A DNA stretch of 64,000 nt from Physcomitrium patens (Eukaryota; Streptophyta; Bryopsida; Funariales; Funariaceae): positions 5,361,481-5,425,480 of the forward strand of contig NC_037259.1 of the NCBI RefSeq assembly GCF_000002425.4, read 5' to 3'. The position numbers were made by a program, and so were the translations under genes. The notes under the pieces are model-generated. The model saw nothing but the letters and a program-made list of their open reading frames with translations, had not been told where the DNA came from and did no database searches. Shown here one piece after another: positions 34,122-45,464 of this stretch (position 1 is the first letter of the stretch; the number at the start of each line of letters is the position of its first letter).

Positions 34122-36050
34122 ATATAGAATTTTTGGAACATAAGAATGCTTGTGAGCACTTAGAGATGTGTCCAAGTATGAATAATAATGTGTTTGTGGA
34201 CACATCTTTAATTTTAATATAAAAAAATTTAAAAAAATGATGATAATAATAAAGATGGTGTGAATGAAGATGAAGAGATGAAGAAAGAGGCCTCTACAGT
34301 TTCCATGACCAATGATGAAGATGTTTAAGATGTTCAAGATAATGATGATCATTAAGAGTACCAACCTTTGAATGAAAAACGACAAGGTTTAAGAAAAAAG
34401 AAGCTTGGAAGCAAGCATGGAGTGCAACAAGATGAATCTTCTTCAAATCAAAGGAGATATCTTTTGAGAGATAGAAAACAACTTCGTGAATGATAGAAGA
34501 ACCACAACTTTTTTCAAGTAAGTGAAGAACATGTCAATATTACACTTCTTATTGATCCATTGAATTTGTGTAATGCAATGAAATAGAAGAAGGCCATAGA
34601 AGATGAATACAAATCACTCATGGACAATGGAACATAGAAATTGATTCAACTTCTTCGAAATCAATCTTTGATTGGTTATAAGTATGTGTTTAGAACCAAA
34701 AGAGATGCAGTGGATAATGTTGTGAGATATAAGGTAAGATTAGTTGCCAAAGACTACTAACAAGTTGCTAGTATTGATTTCAATGAGACATTTTCTCCTT
34801 TGGCCAAATTCACCACTATTAGAACCTTTGTAGAAATGGGGCAATAATGGACTTGAAGATGCTTGAAATGGATGTAAAGACGGCTTTCTTGAATGAAAAG
34901 TTAGAATAAGATATTTATATGGATCAAGTTTAAGGATTTTTTGAAGATGGCAATAAACACCTTGTTTATAAGTTGAAGAAATCCTTGTATGAATTAAAAC
35001 AATCACCAAAGGCTTGATACCAACGTATTGACACATTCTTTTTGAATGAGGGATTTGTAAGAAGTGACGCTGATCATTTTTTGTATGTGATATAAACAAA
35101 TGAATTCATATTGATTGTCATCCTCAATTTTGATGATTTGATCATATTAAGTAACACCATGAAGAAGATGGATTGATTAAAGGTAAAGTTAGAAGAAGAG
35201 TATGAGATGAATGACTTGGGAGAACTCCACTATTGTTTAGGAGTGGAATTTGTAAGAGATTGTGGTAACAAGACCATTACAATAAGCCAAAGTAAGTATA
35301 TTGAAGAAGTGTTGAAACAATTCAATATAGAAGATTGCAAGCCCATTGGAACATCTTTTGAAACTAATTTGAAGTTGAATAAGCTCACAAATGAAGAATT
35401 TACTGAGCTTGAAGATGAAATGAAAAGTATTCCATACAAGGTAGTAGTAGACTCTTTCATGTATATAATGGTTGGCTCAAGGATAGATCTTGCATATGCG
35501 GTGAGTGTTGTGAGTCAATACATGTCAAAGATTGAACCAATTCATTAGGCAACCATCAAAAGGATCACCAGATACTTAAAAGGCATTATAAACATCAAAT
35601 TGTATCTTGGAGGAAATAATGTTGCATTACATGGTTATTGTGATGTACATTGGACTAGAGATGCAAATGATAAAATATCAACAATAGAATATGTGTTCTT
35701 TGTTGGAATAAGAGCAATTTCATGGAATTGCAAGAGACAATCAATAATTACAAGGTCCATAGTGGATGCAAAATACATGGGAGCAAGTCATAGTGCAATA
35801 GAGGCAATTTGACTAAGACAACTTTTAGAAGACATTAGACTTATGCAAATGGAAGCAACTGCAATAAAGTGAGATAACCAAAGATGTGTTGCTTTTGCAA
35901 AGAAACCAAAGTATCACCCAAGAACCAAACACATTGACATTCAACATCACTTCATAAGAGAGAAGATTGAAATAGAAGTGATTGACATGAAATATTGGGC
36001 AATAGAAGACATGCTTATTGATTTTCTCACAAAAGCATTAGTGAAGTATA
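34122..36050 (+). pseudogene. L3 copia reverse transcriptase / RNase H fossil
   Basis: Picks up directly after the L4 duplication. Copia RT motifs are recognisable (KAIEDEYKSLM-like near 34600, MNDLGELHYCLGVEF at 35207), as are RNase H motifs (YCDVHWTRD near 35638, NCKRQSIITRS near 35730). The stretch ends with copia-typical 'HHFIREKIE'-like text near 35945, just upstream of the 3' LTR. Broken many times. Confidence 0.85.
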
Positions 36051-36111
36051 AACATTAGAAGTTAAAAAATGCACTAAGATTAATAGCCTTTGATCAATAG
36101 CAAAGTGGAAG

Positions 36112-36451
36112 TATTAAAGTAAATAAGTATTATCATAGGTATGATAAAGTAAGTAAGTATTATCTTAAGTAAGTTGTTAATAGTCAAAGGGCAGCAAAAA
36201 GGTGAAGGGAAGTAATTAAGTTGGCGGCTAAGGTTTAAGTGGCGGCTAGATTAAGAAAGAATCTAGAGTTTAGTTGAATGAAGTAAAAATGGATTTAATA
36301 TCAAAAGGATGGAAGTTGCCGTGTTGGTTAACAACGACTACCTATAAGTAAAAGGTGTTGGAAGTGGGAGGTATCTCATTCCACACTTCTCTTGTATGCA
36401 ACCTTGCTGATTTCTACTTACTTGTATCTTGCTTGTTGTATTTTTTCAATA
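36112..36451 (+). repeat. 3' LTR of L3 (copia)
   Basis: 340 bp partner of 2281-2615. It starts after a purine-rich stretch (caaagtggaag), the likely polypurine tract, and ends ttttcaata just before the duplicated gtttc. Confidence 0.8.
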
Positions 36452-36567
36452 GTTTCTATAAAACTTATCTAAAAGGTATTATAAAATTAACCTATTTTTA
36501 TCTATTTTGATCTACTTCTACCTAATGATATAATTATTTATTAGAGTATGTATGAATATCCATGATA
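36452..36567 (-). repeat. 5' LTR of L2, smaller piece
   Basis: Continues the L2 LTR after L3. It matches the reverse complement of the first ~115 bases of the L5 LTR, ending 'tatccatgata' against 'ggccatgaca'. The expected terminal CA is decayed to TA. The following base starts the L1 integrase region. Confidence 0.75.
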
Positions 36568-37139
36568 ATATCAAAACAACTATAATCTTTTGTTTCTATA
36601 GATTTTATTATAATTCTTTGAATCTCAAATTTTTAAAATTTTATATTTATAATATTAAATTATTCCACTATAATAAAATATTTTATATTATATTTAAAAA
36701 ATATCAAAAGTGAAGAAATAACTAGTTTACTTCATGTTCATGTCAAATAGAAAGATTTAATTTGTATGTAGGTTTTGAAAAAATATTTTTAAGATAATGA
36801 ACGTAGACATAAAATTATATTGGTCTTCTATTTTTAATTTAATAAAAATACTAAATAGATAAATCAAGTTATGAAGCAATATTTGGCATGTATAAATAAC
36901 TACCATTAAGATATTTATATCCTTTTTTTGCCATTCACAAAATTTGCCTATAATATTATAATATATTTTTAATTTAAATTTTACTTTTATATATTAATTA
37001 TGGTTATATCCATTAATTTAATACTTTTTACTTTATAAAAATTAATAATCTTGCCATAAAATATTTGGCAAATTTTTTAACAAATCTACATACAAAAATA
37101 AAGATATAATTTAATAAAGCTTAAGAATAAGAAAAGTTA

Positions 37140-37144
<5 letters not shown>

Positions 37145-37192
<48 letters not shown>
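37145..37192. repeat. (AT)n microsatellite inside L1
   Basis: About 48 bp of uninterrupted alternating AT within the decayed integrase region. Confidence 0.95.
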
Positions 37193-37194
<2 letters not shown>

Positions 37195-38210
37195 CAAGGA
37201 AAATCCTTAATTACATATTTGCAACAAAGTATGATTACTTTATTATAATATTAAAAATATTTGCACTTATGATAACTTTGATTATTGTAAAAATAAATAA
37301 GTTTTTATTTATGAATAAACTAATCTAATTTTATATTGATTATATCTACCAAAGTTTATAAAGATTCATCCCATATTCCATGTAACTCTTTTTGAGCCAT
37401 ATAAAACAATAGATATATTGAAAGAAGTCAAATATTACTTTATTTTATAAAAATAGATAATATTTAGGAATTTAAGATAAAAAAAAGTCTTAAATTCAAG
37501 GAATCATTGATATAGATTGAAATATATTAAATAATACCAAAGATATGATATTAATAAATGTACAAAAGATCTATCTAAAAATCTTATAAATGTAGTAAAT
37601 AAAGATGATATTTTTTATTAATAATATGTATAAAAATTAAATTGAAAAGTCAAGCAATTACTTTCTATAAAGAAAAAAAAAATCAATAAAGATTACATTC
37701 TATCTTCTATCATTGTTTGCACTTTCTTTATATTTGTAATAGTAAAGAGATAGAAAAAAAAACAACCATTAGATTCAACTCAAATACTATCATTTATTGA
37801 GTTATTAAGCAAGGCATTGAGATTTTTGTAATCTTTTAGACAACATAATGGAGTTGGAGACCCTCAAGAACATGTTTTTATTAAAATAGATGGTGAAATA
37901 TAATGCATTTGGTATCATGGTTTTAGAAGAAACTTTCAATATTTGGTGATATTATTAAAAGTAGAAACTATTCTTGATAGTGTTGCAAATTTTTTATTTG
38001 AAGGAAGTTAAGACGGTCTCAAAAATAATCAAATAACAAGATAATATTTTAGTACTAATATAAAATATTATCAATGGTTGACAAGACCTATCAACTATCT
38101 TTAAAGAGAACAAAATCAAAGTATGTGGCAAATATAATTTGATACATCTTTGATTTTTTCAACATATAATCACAAGCCCTTGTAGAACTTGTTCATACAA
38201 AGGGAAGTAA

Positions 38211-38733
38211 TTTCATAGACATAATCCACATTTGTAATTATTTATATAAGATAAGTTATATAAAAATAAATAAAAATATATAAATTATATATTATCTTTA
38301 AAAATAAGTTTTATTTGACTTTATATGTCTTTATAGGTGATAGGTAGATTAAACATTTAGCCAACAAATTGACTATGTATTGCACATATTAGCTACTTGT
38401 GGTAGAAGTTGGCCATGTGGCGCACATACAAGAAACATGCTTTATAAATTAATCATATGACTTGCAAGTTGAACATGTGTCAAATGTTGCATAAAACATC
38501 CCTACATAGCTCATACTTAGATAATTAATATCGATATACCATTAAAGCCTTCATCACTCTTGTCAATGTTTTTTTTATTCTTAATCTTATTTCAAGAATA
38601 TCTAGTCTTCTTGTCTATGGTAAGAATCATTATAGTTTTAATATTAATCAATATTTGAGTAAATATATGTTTTTCTTCTAAAGATGCAAGAGTGAATTGA
38701 TTTTTTGATTACTAATAATTTATGTCCTTAGTA
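38211..38733 (+). repeat. 3' LTR of L1 (family alpha, decayed)
   Basis: The start (tttcatagacataat) matches the start of the L5 LTR (tgtcatggccataat). The inner segment with an ACTCTTGTCAA motif and the end (ttatgtcctta) also match the L5 LTR in order. Both ends are blurred by C to T type decay, so the boundaries are good to about 10 bases. Confidence 0.7.
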
Positions 38734-39133
38734 TTTGTAAAATTCTAACAATTTAATATTATAAAATGGTGACTAAACTAGTTATTAAATAATAAGATTT
38801 ATTCAAATAACGTCTTCTCAACTCCACTTATTTTCTTCAAGTAATCACTATAAATCATCTTGATATTTTAAGTGTATTTTGATTACTTTGTCAATTTAAA
38901 AGTAAAACTCTATCTTGACACCATGGTTTCTTAGTCACTAAAACTTGGAATGCAAGAGTAAAAAATATCCTTTCTATAATATTACTTACAATTTTTGAAA
39001 GAACCTTTGCATTCATTTTAGTTTAGTTACAATCTTATTTTATAATTTTTCATTAATACCAAGTATTCTTCACAACAGAAGCTTTTAAAAATACTTTTCT
39101 TAGAATTTTTAATTAAAATTAAATTGCAATAGT

Positions 39134-39172
<39 letters not shown>

Positions 39173-39200
39173 AGGAAATAAAATTATAATTCTTGAAATA
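38734..39200. other. AT-rich flank, unassigned
   Basis: No open frame or recognisable element part. It may be a further, older element into which L1 inserted, but I could not align it to the families in the nest. An (AT)n tract lies at about 39139-39166. Confidence 0.5.
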
Positions 39201-40090
39201 GTTCCATGCATAGACAGGGCAATGTTCTGCTCGTCACACTGTGGACAATTAACCATATGACAACTATCATCCATCCATGCACAAATGAACCTTGTTCTAA
39301 ATGAATATCGCATATGATGTGGTTCCACGCTGTGACGTACGTTCATTCATTCATTCGTCATTTTTTCATCCTTTTCGGCGCTGGCCATGCGGCACCCGAG
39401 GAGGGAGCACGGAGAGAGAGGTGGTGGCGATGCTCAGCCAGCAGCGATGCGGTGGTCCTAGGCAAGCATTGTTGCCCATCGACGAAGTACCGCACAAGGA
39501 AGCGAACACTGGGTCACGTCGACCCCTTATATTCGATAGAAGTGCACTAATATGGGAATTGAGATCCACTTCGGCGTCGGGTGAGGAGGCGACATCTCTA
39601 CTCATCCCGCGCATTTGAATAGTATGTAAGCGTTGGTTTTTAACGACCTTGCCCGAGTCTCATCAATCATCACCTGAAACCAAATAGAGCTGAAGTGGCT
39701 CAGCTTCCTTCATGAGACGATGCCATAACCTCGACGCTAAACGCGATTCGACGATAAAATGTCTCTCAGGATGAGAATTGCGACTAGGCAATCGATGCTT
39801 CTCTCCTGCCTTGTGTTGTCACCGTGCAAAATTCTTTTTTACGGTAAAATTCTCGATTAAAGCAGCTGCTTACATCGTAGCGTTAAAATTCGGTCTAAAC
39901 TGGGAATCTGCAACCAAGAGCCGGGCGTAGAAGCAGTTGAGCAACGCAACAATCACGAGAGGATCGGATCGGAGGGGTCGGTAGGGTGAGGTTACCAATC
40001 CAGGTGTCAAATCCATGTTCCTAAATCTGGATCTCTGGGTCGACGTGCCAGTCCGAGATGAGGTCTCAGTGTGAGGAAACCAAATGAGGT
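39201..40090. other. GC-richer unassigned island next to the nest
   Basis: About 0.9 kb with base composition like host exons, between the AT-rich nest and AT-rich intergenic DNA. Short overlapping open frames exist on both strands (39301-39618 +, 39366-39614 -), but none shows a domain I recognise or convincing splice partners. It could hold an exon, a decayed gene or a non-coding transcript. Confidence 0.35.
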
Positions 40091-40367
40091 GACAATCCTT
40101 CTATTGCGTACGATTTGAAGTATAATGTGAAGTCGAGGGGACACGGTGATTTGTTTTCTTCAAGAGATTGGAGGTAGTCATTTCGATTTGAAGAAAGAAT
40201 GAAAAAAAGGAAACGAGGTACCCTAGTTTGGATTTTTGTTTCACAAACCAAAACATTACAAGAACATGCAAGTTACACAAAGTTGCTAATAACAATTCAT
40301 TCACAAAAAAACATGACAAAAGTAATGGTATTTTTTAAATTAATCGTGTGTGTGTGTGTGTGTGTGA

Positions 40368-40407
<40 letters not shown>

Positions 40408-41380
40408 CATTTTTAATAATAAGCATAACACAGTTTTTGAAGAAAAGATGTTTACATGGATTATATCAATTTAAAACTAGTTTTTTTGCACTCATAACAC
40501 TGGATATCAATATTACAGTTTCAAAAAGTACGGTGGATAAATTGAAATTCTTTGCAATCATATTGCTATAAATGTTTTAAAGAAGAGATCAATAAGGAAT
40601 TTTGATGGAAATGATAAATATTCGGCAATGCAAGATACAAAATTTGTCTTTAAATTGAAGAAACATGTAAGGATTTGATCATATAAAGATACATCGACAA
40701 ACAAAAACTATTAAAAAAATAAAAATAAAAATAAAAATTGGTGTTGCAATCATTAAATATTGAAAACACATGTAATTATTACTTATCAAGATTAATTAAC
40801 TGACTTGAACACAAATCTACAATGTGCAGAAAAGGTGTGATGCACTAGAACTATACACACTAAGCAGAAAATTTAGAAAAACACTTATTTGAAAAGAGAA
40901 GTATAAAAGTAAAAACAAAACTTACATTTTATTTATTTATTTATTTATTTATCCCATAGTCATGTCGAGCACTAAAATTTGCTAAAAGTGCACATCACAT
41001 ATTATTGAATTTTTTTGGGAAAAATAGATTTGATCTAAAATATAAATGATACTATTTTATGATTTAATGTTATTATTGGTAACTATAAAAACATCAAACA
41101 ATATACAAAACGGAAAGATTAAAATAAAGTGTATAGATCCAAGGACCATTCGTGTTTTGTAAAAGTTCTTTTAAGTGTTCATTGTAAATAGAATAATACA
41201 CTGATTTGTTTGACACAGTAAAGCTTCCAGAATTTGTTTTTTTAGACCTATCATACGGAGTGGCGGGTTATTCCTTTTAGTTAATTATACTTTCCTTCTC
41301 CCATGTCCCATGAAGCTGCCCGAATTTACTGCTGCCCGGTGGGAACAACAAGAGAAGGATTGACCGCGGGCATCTGACGT
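40091..41380. repeat. AT-rich intergenic DNA with microsatellites
   Basis: No gene seen. A (GT)n tract at about 40347-40366 runs straight into an (AT)n tract at about 40372-40404, a common compound microsatellite. An (ATTT)n tract lies at about 40930-40952. The last part is the promoter side of the beta-COP gene. Confidence 0.7.
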
Positions 41381-41922
41381 GGAACGTGAACCTTGGGATC
41401 AAACCGACCCAGCAGCAAATTGACCGAGGAGGTCACGCCGTATCAGGAATTGCCACGTGTCATCTACTGTACACGGTTATAGATCCACACACGGCCATGA
41501 GACCCCATCCCGAGCGACGAACAACCCTAGAGAGAGTGTGTGTGTTTTTCGCTCATGCTCAGAGTGGTCCGTCATTGCTTTCCCCCCCTCGACCTCCGAT
41601 CGCACGCTGCCCTTGCCACATTATCACATTCAGGTTTGTCGATCGGTAGTTATTCCATGCGTTTCGTTGGTTGTGCCAGATTCCGTCGGAGCTGTTTCTT
41701 TCTCGGTGCATTTCGGTATCGATCTCATTTTGTATGGTTTTGAACTTTGTCGGGGTTGAGAGTTAGATCTGATGTGTGCATTGTGGTGCAATTGGCGTGT
41801 CGCAGGTTGTCTGTGATGGATGTTTGAAGGAGTGGTGGTAGGTGAGGGAGGGTGTTGATTTTAAGTGAGTGAGAGGTTGGAAAAAGGGAGGGCGGGGTAG
41901 GGCGTGGAAAGAGGTTTTCGAG

Positions 41923-44900
41923 ATGGAGAAGACTTGCACCTTGCTGGTGCATTTCGACAAGGGGACACCGGCACTAGCGAATGAGATCAAAGAGCAGCTG
42001 GAAGGTCATGACACGGAGCTGAAAGTAGATGCGATGAAGAAAGCAGTGATGCTTCTTCTGAATGGTGAAACTCTGCCCACACTGTTCATAACTATTGTGA
42101 GATACGTGTTGCCCTCGGAGGATCACACTGTGCAAAAGCTTCTGCTTCTGTACTTGGAGATCATAGACAAGACCGATGCTAAAGGGAAAATCCTCCCGGA
42201 GATGATCCTCATTTGCCAGAACCTCCGCAACAACTTACAACACCCGAACGAGTACATTCGGGGAGTGACATTGCGTTTTCTTGCGAGATTGAAGGAAGCC
42301 GAGCTCATTGAGCCCTTGATCCCGTCCATTTTGACCAATTTGGAGCACCGCCATGCTTTTGTGAGACGAAATGCCATTTTAGCGATGAGCGCGATTTACA
42401 GTCTCCCTCAAGGAGACCAACTCCTTGTTGATGCGCCGGAAATGATCGAGAAATTGCTTGCCAGTGAGCAGGATCTGTCTGCACGTCGGAACGCCTTTTT
42501 GATGCTGTATACATGCGCGCAGGATAGGGCAGTGAATTATCTCCTGAATCATTTGGAAAATGTGTCTTCGTGGGGCGATATTCTGCAGATGGTAGTTTTG
42601 GATCTTGTGAGGAAGGTGTGCCGTTTGAACCCAGATGAGAAAGGAAAATACATGAAGATCGTGATCTTGTTGCTGTCTTCCACATCTGCCGCTGTTTCAT
42701 ATGAGAGTGCAGGCGCTCTGGTGTCTCTATCCTCTGCTCCTACTGCCATAAGAGCGGCTGGAAACTGTTATTGCCAACTCCTGCTGTCACAGAGTGATAA
42801 CAATGTCAAACTTATTATTCTTGACCGGCTGACTGAGCTCAAGGCTGCTCACAGGGAAATAATGGTGGAGATGGTAATGGACGTTCTTCGTGCTCTTTCA
42901 AGCCCTAATCTTGATATTCGGCGAAAGACACTGGATATTGCTCTGGATCTCATCACGCCTCGAAACATTGACGAGGTCGTGATGACTCTCAAAAAAGAGG
43001 TCGTTAAGACCCAGACCATGGAACTTGAGAAGTGCGGAGAGTATAGGCAAATGTTGGTGCAAGCTATCCATGCCTGCGCATTGAAGTTCCCAGAGGTTGC
43101 AAGCACAGTTGTGCATCTCCTCATGGACTTCCTAGGGGATTCGAACGTTGCTTCCGCACTTGATGTGGTCTTCTTTGTGAGGGAAATCACTGAGACAAAT
43201 CCAAAGCTCAGAGAGTCTATTATGTCCAGGCTTTCGGACACATTCTATCAGATTAGGTCATCTAGAGTTTGCACTTGTGCGCTGTGGATTATTGGCGAGT
43301 ACTCTCACTCTCTGCAGGAAATTGAGAGTAGCATTGCTTTAATTAAGCAATCTTTAGGAGACATGCCTTTCTTTTCAGCAGCTGACGAAAATGATGGTAG
43401 TGTAGCTGGTGACAACAAATCTTCATCTGGCAACAAGGCACCTCCGCCAATCAACGTATCTAGCGCTTCGTCAAAACGGCCTGCCGTTTTAGCTGACGGA
43501 ACATATGCAACACAAAGTGCCGTGGTTGACAATGTTCATATCTCAGGAACTTCCGCAACCTCAAATTCAGCTGCAAATCTGAGAGCTATCCTCCTAACTG
43601 GGGACTTTTTTCTGGGAGCTGTGGTTTCTGCTACTCTGACCAAACTCGTGATGCGCCTGGAAGAGGTTCAGACTTCCGGAGTTGCCTTGAACAAAATCAA
43701 GGCTGAAATTATGCTGATTTTGGTGTCGATGCTAAGACTTGGTGAATCATCTGTCCTGCCCCACCCCATAGACAGGGATTCTTATGATAGAATTTCTCTT
43801 TGCATTAGACTTCTTTCAAGCCCGGATGATGTGATCCGAAGCGTATGGTTGAAGTCTTGCCACGACAGTTTCGTAGTTATGCTCAAGGAGAAACAGGATC
43901 GTGAAAATGAGGACTTGAAGGCCAAGGCTATGGTGTCATATGCACAGCCAGACGACCTTATTGATTTCTATCATCTCAAAAGCAGAAAGGTAAGAATCAT
44001 TTGCGTTTGTGCATTGGAAAGCCTTACCGATGTTAGTAGACCTAAAATTTGTTTAAACATGGGCAGTTCTTTACCACCCTATCTACAGCTGTTCAAGTCA
44101 TGTACTGAACCTCTTTGTATATGGGGTTTAGTTTACTGTGTGGTTTAGTTAGGTTCTGAGGTCCTGGTTTTTGTACCTGAGTTGTCAGGGTATGAGCCAG
44201 CTGGAACTCGAAGATGAAGTTCAGACAGATCTCAAGCGCGCAACAGGAGAAATTAGCAAAGACGGCGAAACCGATAGGAACCTGAACAGAGTTTTGCAGC
44301 TCACAGGTTTCAGTGACCCAGTGTACGCAGAAGCGTACGTGACTGTTCATCAGTATGATATAGTGTTAGATGTGACGGTTGTAAACCGCACTTCTGAGAC
44401 GCTACAGAACCTATGCTTGGAGTTGGCAACCATGGGAGATCTGAAGTTAGTGGAACGCCCACAGAATTATGCTTTGGCACCCCAAACCAGCAAGCAAATC
44501 AAGGCCAATATCAAGGTGTCTTCAACAGAAACAGGAGTCATCTTCGGGAACATTGTATATGAGACTACTAGTGCGTTGGACCGTAATGTCGTTGTATTGA
44601 ATGACATACATATCGACATCATGGATTACATCTCACCTGCATCTTGTGCAGATGTCGTCTTCAGAAACATGTGGGCTGAATTTGAATGGGAAAACAAGGT
44701 AACCTCACAATCTCTTTTTTACATTTCCCCTTTTTTTTAAATGATTCGATTTCGGGTTTTTATAAATTTTATCTTCAGAACCTGTAGAAGAACTATGTGC
44801 TGTAAAAGAATTGAGTTTGATCTTCAGGTAAAGGTAAAGGTTAGATGAGCATGTAACGAGTTTATGCATTATTTAACTTCCGAGTTTTTAAACCTACAGT

Positions 44901-45464
44901 GTCATCCTAAATTGCTGTCTTTCAGCTTTTCGCAACTTGTCAGAGGCTCTCGTTGGATCGCATGCAGTAGACGTAGCCATACATTGTTGATCATAACGCA
45001 ACAGCTGAACTACGGTTTGTATGCGTTTGTAGGTTGCTGTTAACACCAATATTCAAGACGTTCAAGAATTTCTGAACCATGTTGTTGCCTCAACTAATAT
45101 GAAGTGCCTCACTCCTCCGTAAGTCTTTGTTTACACCTGCAAGTAATATCTGGTCTTTTATCTTTTCGCCTTTTTTTCATAATATCATGTTATAATGGAA
45201 GATGTATCGGGTGACCTACTTCATTCCGTTAATCTAATTTTTCGCTTTATTGTCGTCATGAGCAGGTCTGCATTGGAGGGAGACTGTGGTTTTCTTGCTG
45301 CTAATCTTTATGCTAAGAGTGTTTTTGGAGAGGATGCTTTGGTCAATGTTAGCATTGAGAAACAACCGGATGGTAAGCTGGGCGGTTACATTCGAATCAG
45401 AAGTAAGACTCAAGGAATTGCTCTAAGTCTAGGGGACAAGATCACTTTGAAACAGAAAGGCTAA
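41923..45464 (+). CDS. COPB1: Coatomer subunit beta (beta-COP)
   Basis: A COPI coat subunit, cytosolic and Golgi-associated, acting in retrograde Golgi-to-ER vesicle traffic. The coding exons 41923-43989, 44189-44698, 45033-45118 and 45266-45464 have GT/AG borders and keep phase, giving 953 residues, close to the plant norm of about 948. The adaptin-like HEAT-repeat N-domain covers about residues 1-480. A Ser/Asn-rich linker lies near 485-545, and the coatomer beta C-terminal and appendage domains run from about 675 to the end ([36 protein letters not shown]). The start [20 protein letters not shown] is the conserved plant N-terminus; an in-frame ATG 54 bases upstream adds an unconserved, basic extension and is not preferred. 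A leader intron is likely between about 41635 and 41805. LARP1 follows on the same strand about 3 kb on. Confidence 0.96.

Larger units (their letters stand above)
2281..36451 (+). mobile_element. L3: Ty1/copia element, broken, split by L4 and a solo LTR
   Basis: Paired LTRs at 2281-2615 and 36112-36451 align throughout. The 5-bp target duplication is gcttc/gtttc (4 of 5 bases, one transition). Removing the later insertions leaves about 5.2 kb, a usual copia size. The domain order is copia: gag, zinc knuckle, protease, integrase, then reverse transcriptase and RNase H. The LTR ends are TA...TA, as expected if TG...CA ends were hit by C to T decay on each strand. It is old, with dozens of breaks. 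L4 interrupts integrase at 6848 with TSD tcatg, and a ~1.7-kb solo-LTR-like insertion interrupts gag at 3696. Confidence 0.85.
1..36567 (-). mobile_element. L2: Ty3/gypsy chromovirus remnant (family alpha), 5' part, split by L3
   Basis: On the minus strand, 1-1640 carries a decayed protease region, zinc-knuckle region and gag that align with L5 gag and protease. Next come the leader (about 1640-1854) and the 5' LTR (1855-2280, resuming at 36452-36567). Everything from 2281 to 36451 is later insertion. The rest of pol and the 3' LTR lie left of the window. L2 itself sits inside L1: the base after its LTR end (36567) continues L1 integrase sequence. It is old, very AT-rich, and broken in many places. 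Confidence 0.8.
36568..38733 (+). mobile_element. L1: Ty3/gypsy chromovirus remnant (family alpha), 3' half
   Basis: Outermost recognisable element. From about 36570 the sequence follows the integrase part of L5 (position ~30303 onward) nearly base for base, but with C to T and G to A changes that leave it extremely AT-rich. It runs through integrase core, C-terminal pol and a third-ORF remnant (about 37750-38110), then a 3' LTR from about 38211 to 38733 that aligns with the L5 LTR. Its 5' half must lie left of the window, because L2 splits it at 36567/36568. It is thoroughly broken, with many breaks, and is the oldest layer of the nest. An (AT)n tract at about 37145-37192 lies inside it. Confidence 0.8.

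Noticed and set aside
39301-39618. Possible 105-codon gene on the plus strand
   Set aside because: Low-complexity Arg/Ser-rich text, overlapping frames on both strands, no domain and no clear start context.
42305-43241. Several minus-strand open frames opposite beta-COP
   Set aside because: Antisense shadows of the strongly conserved HEAT-repeat coding sequence.
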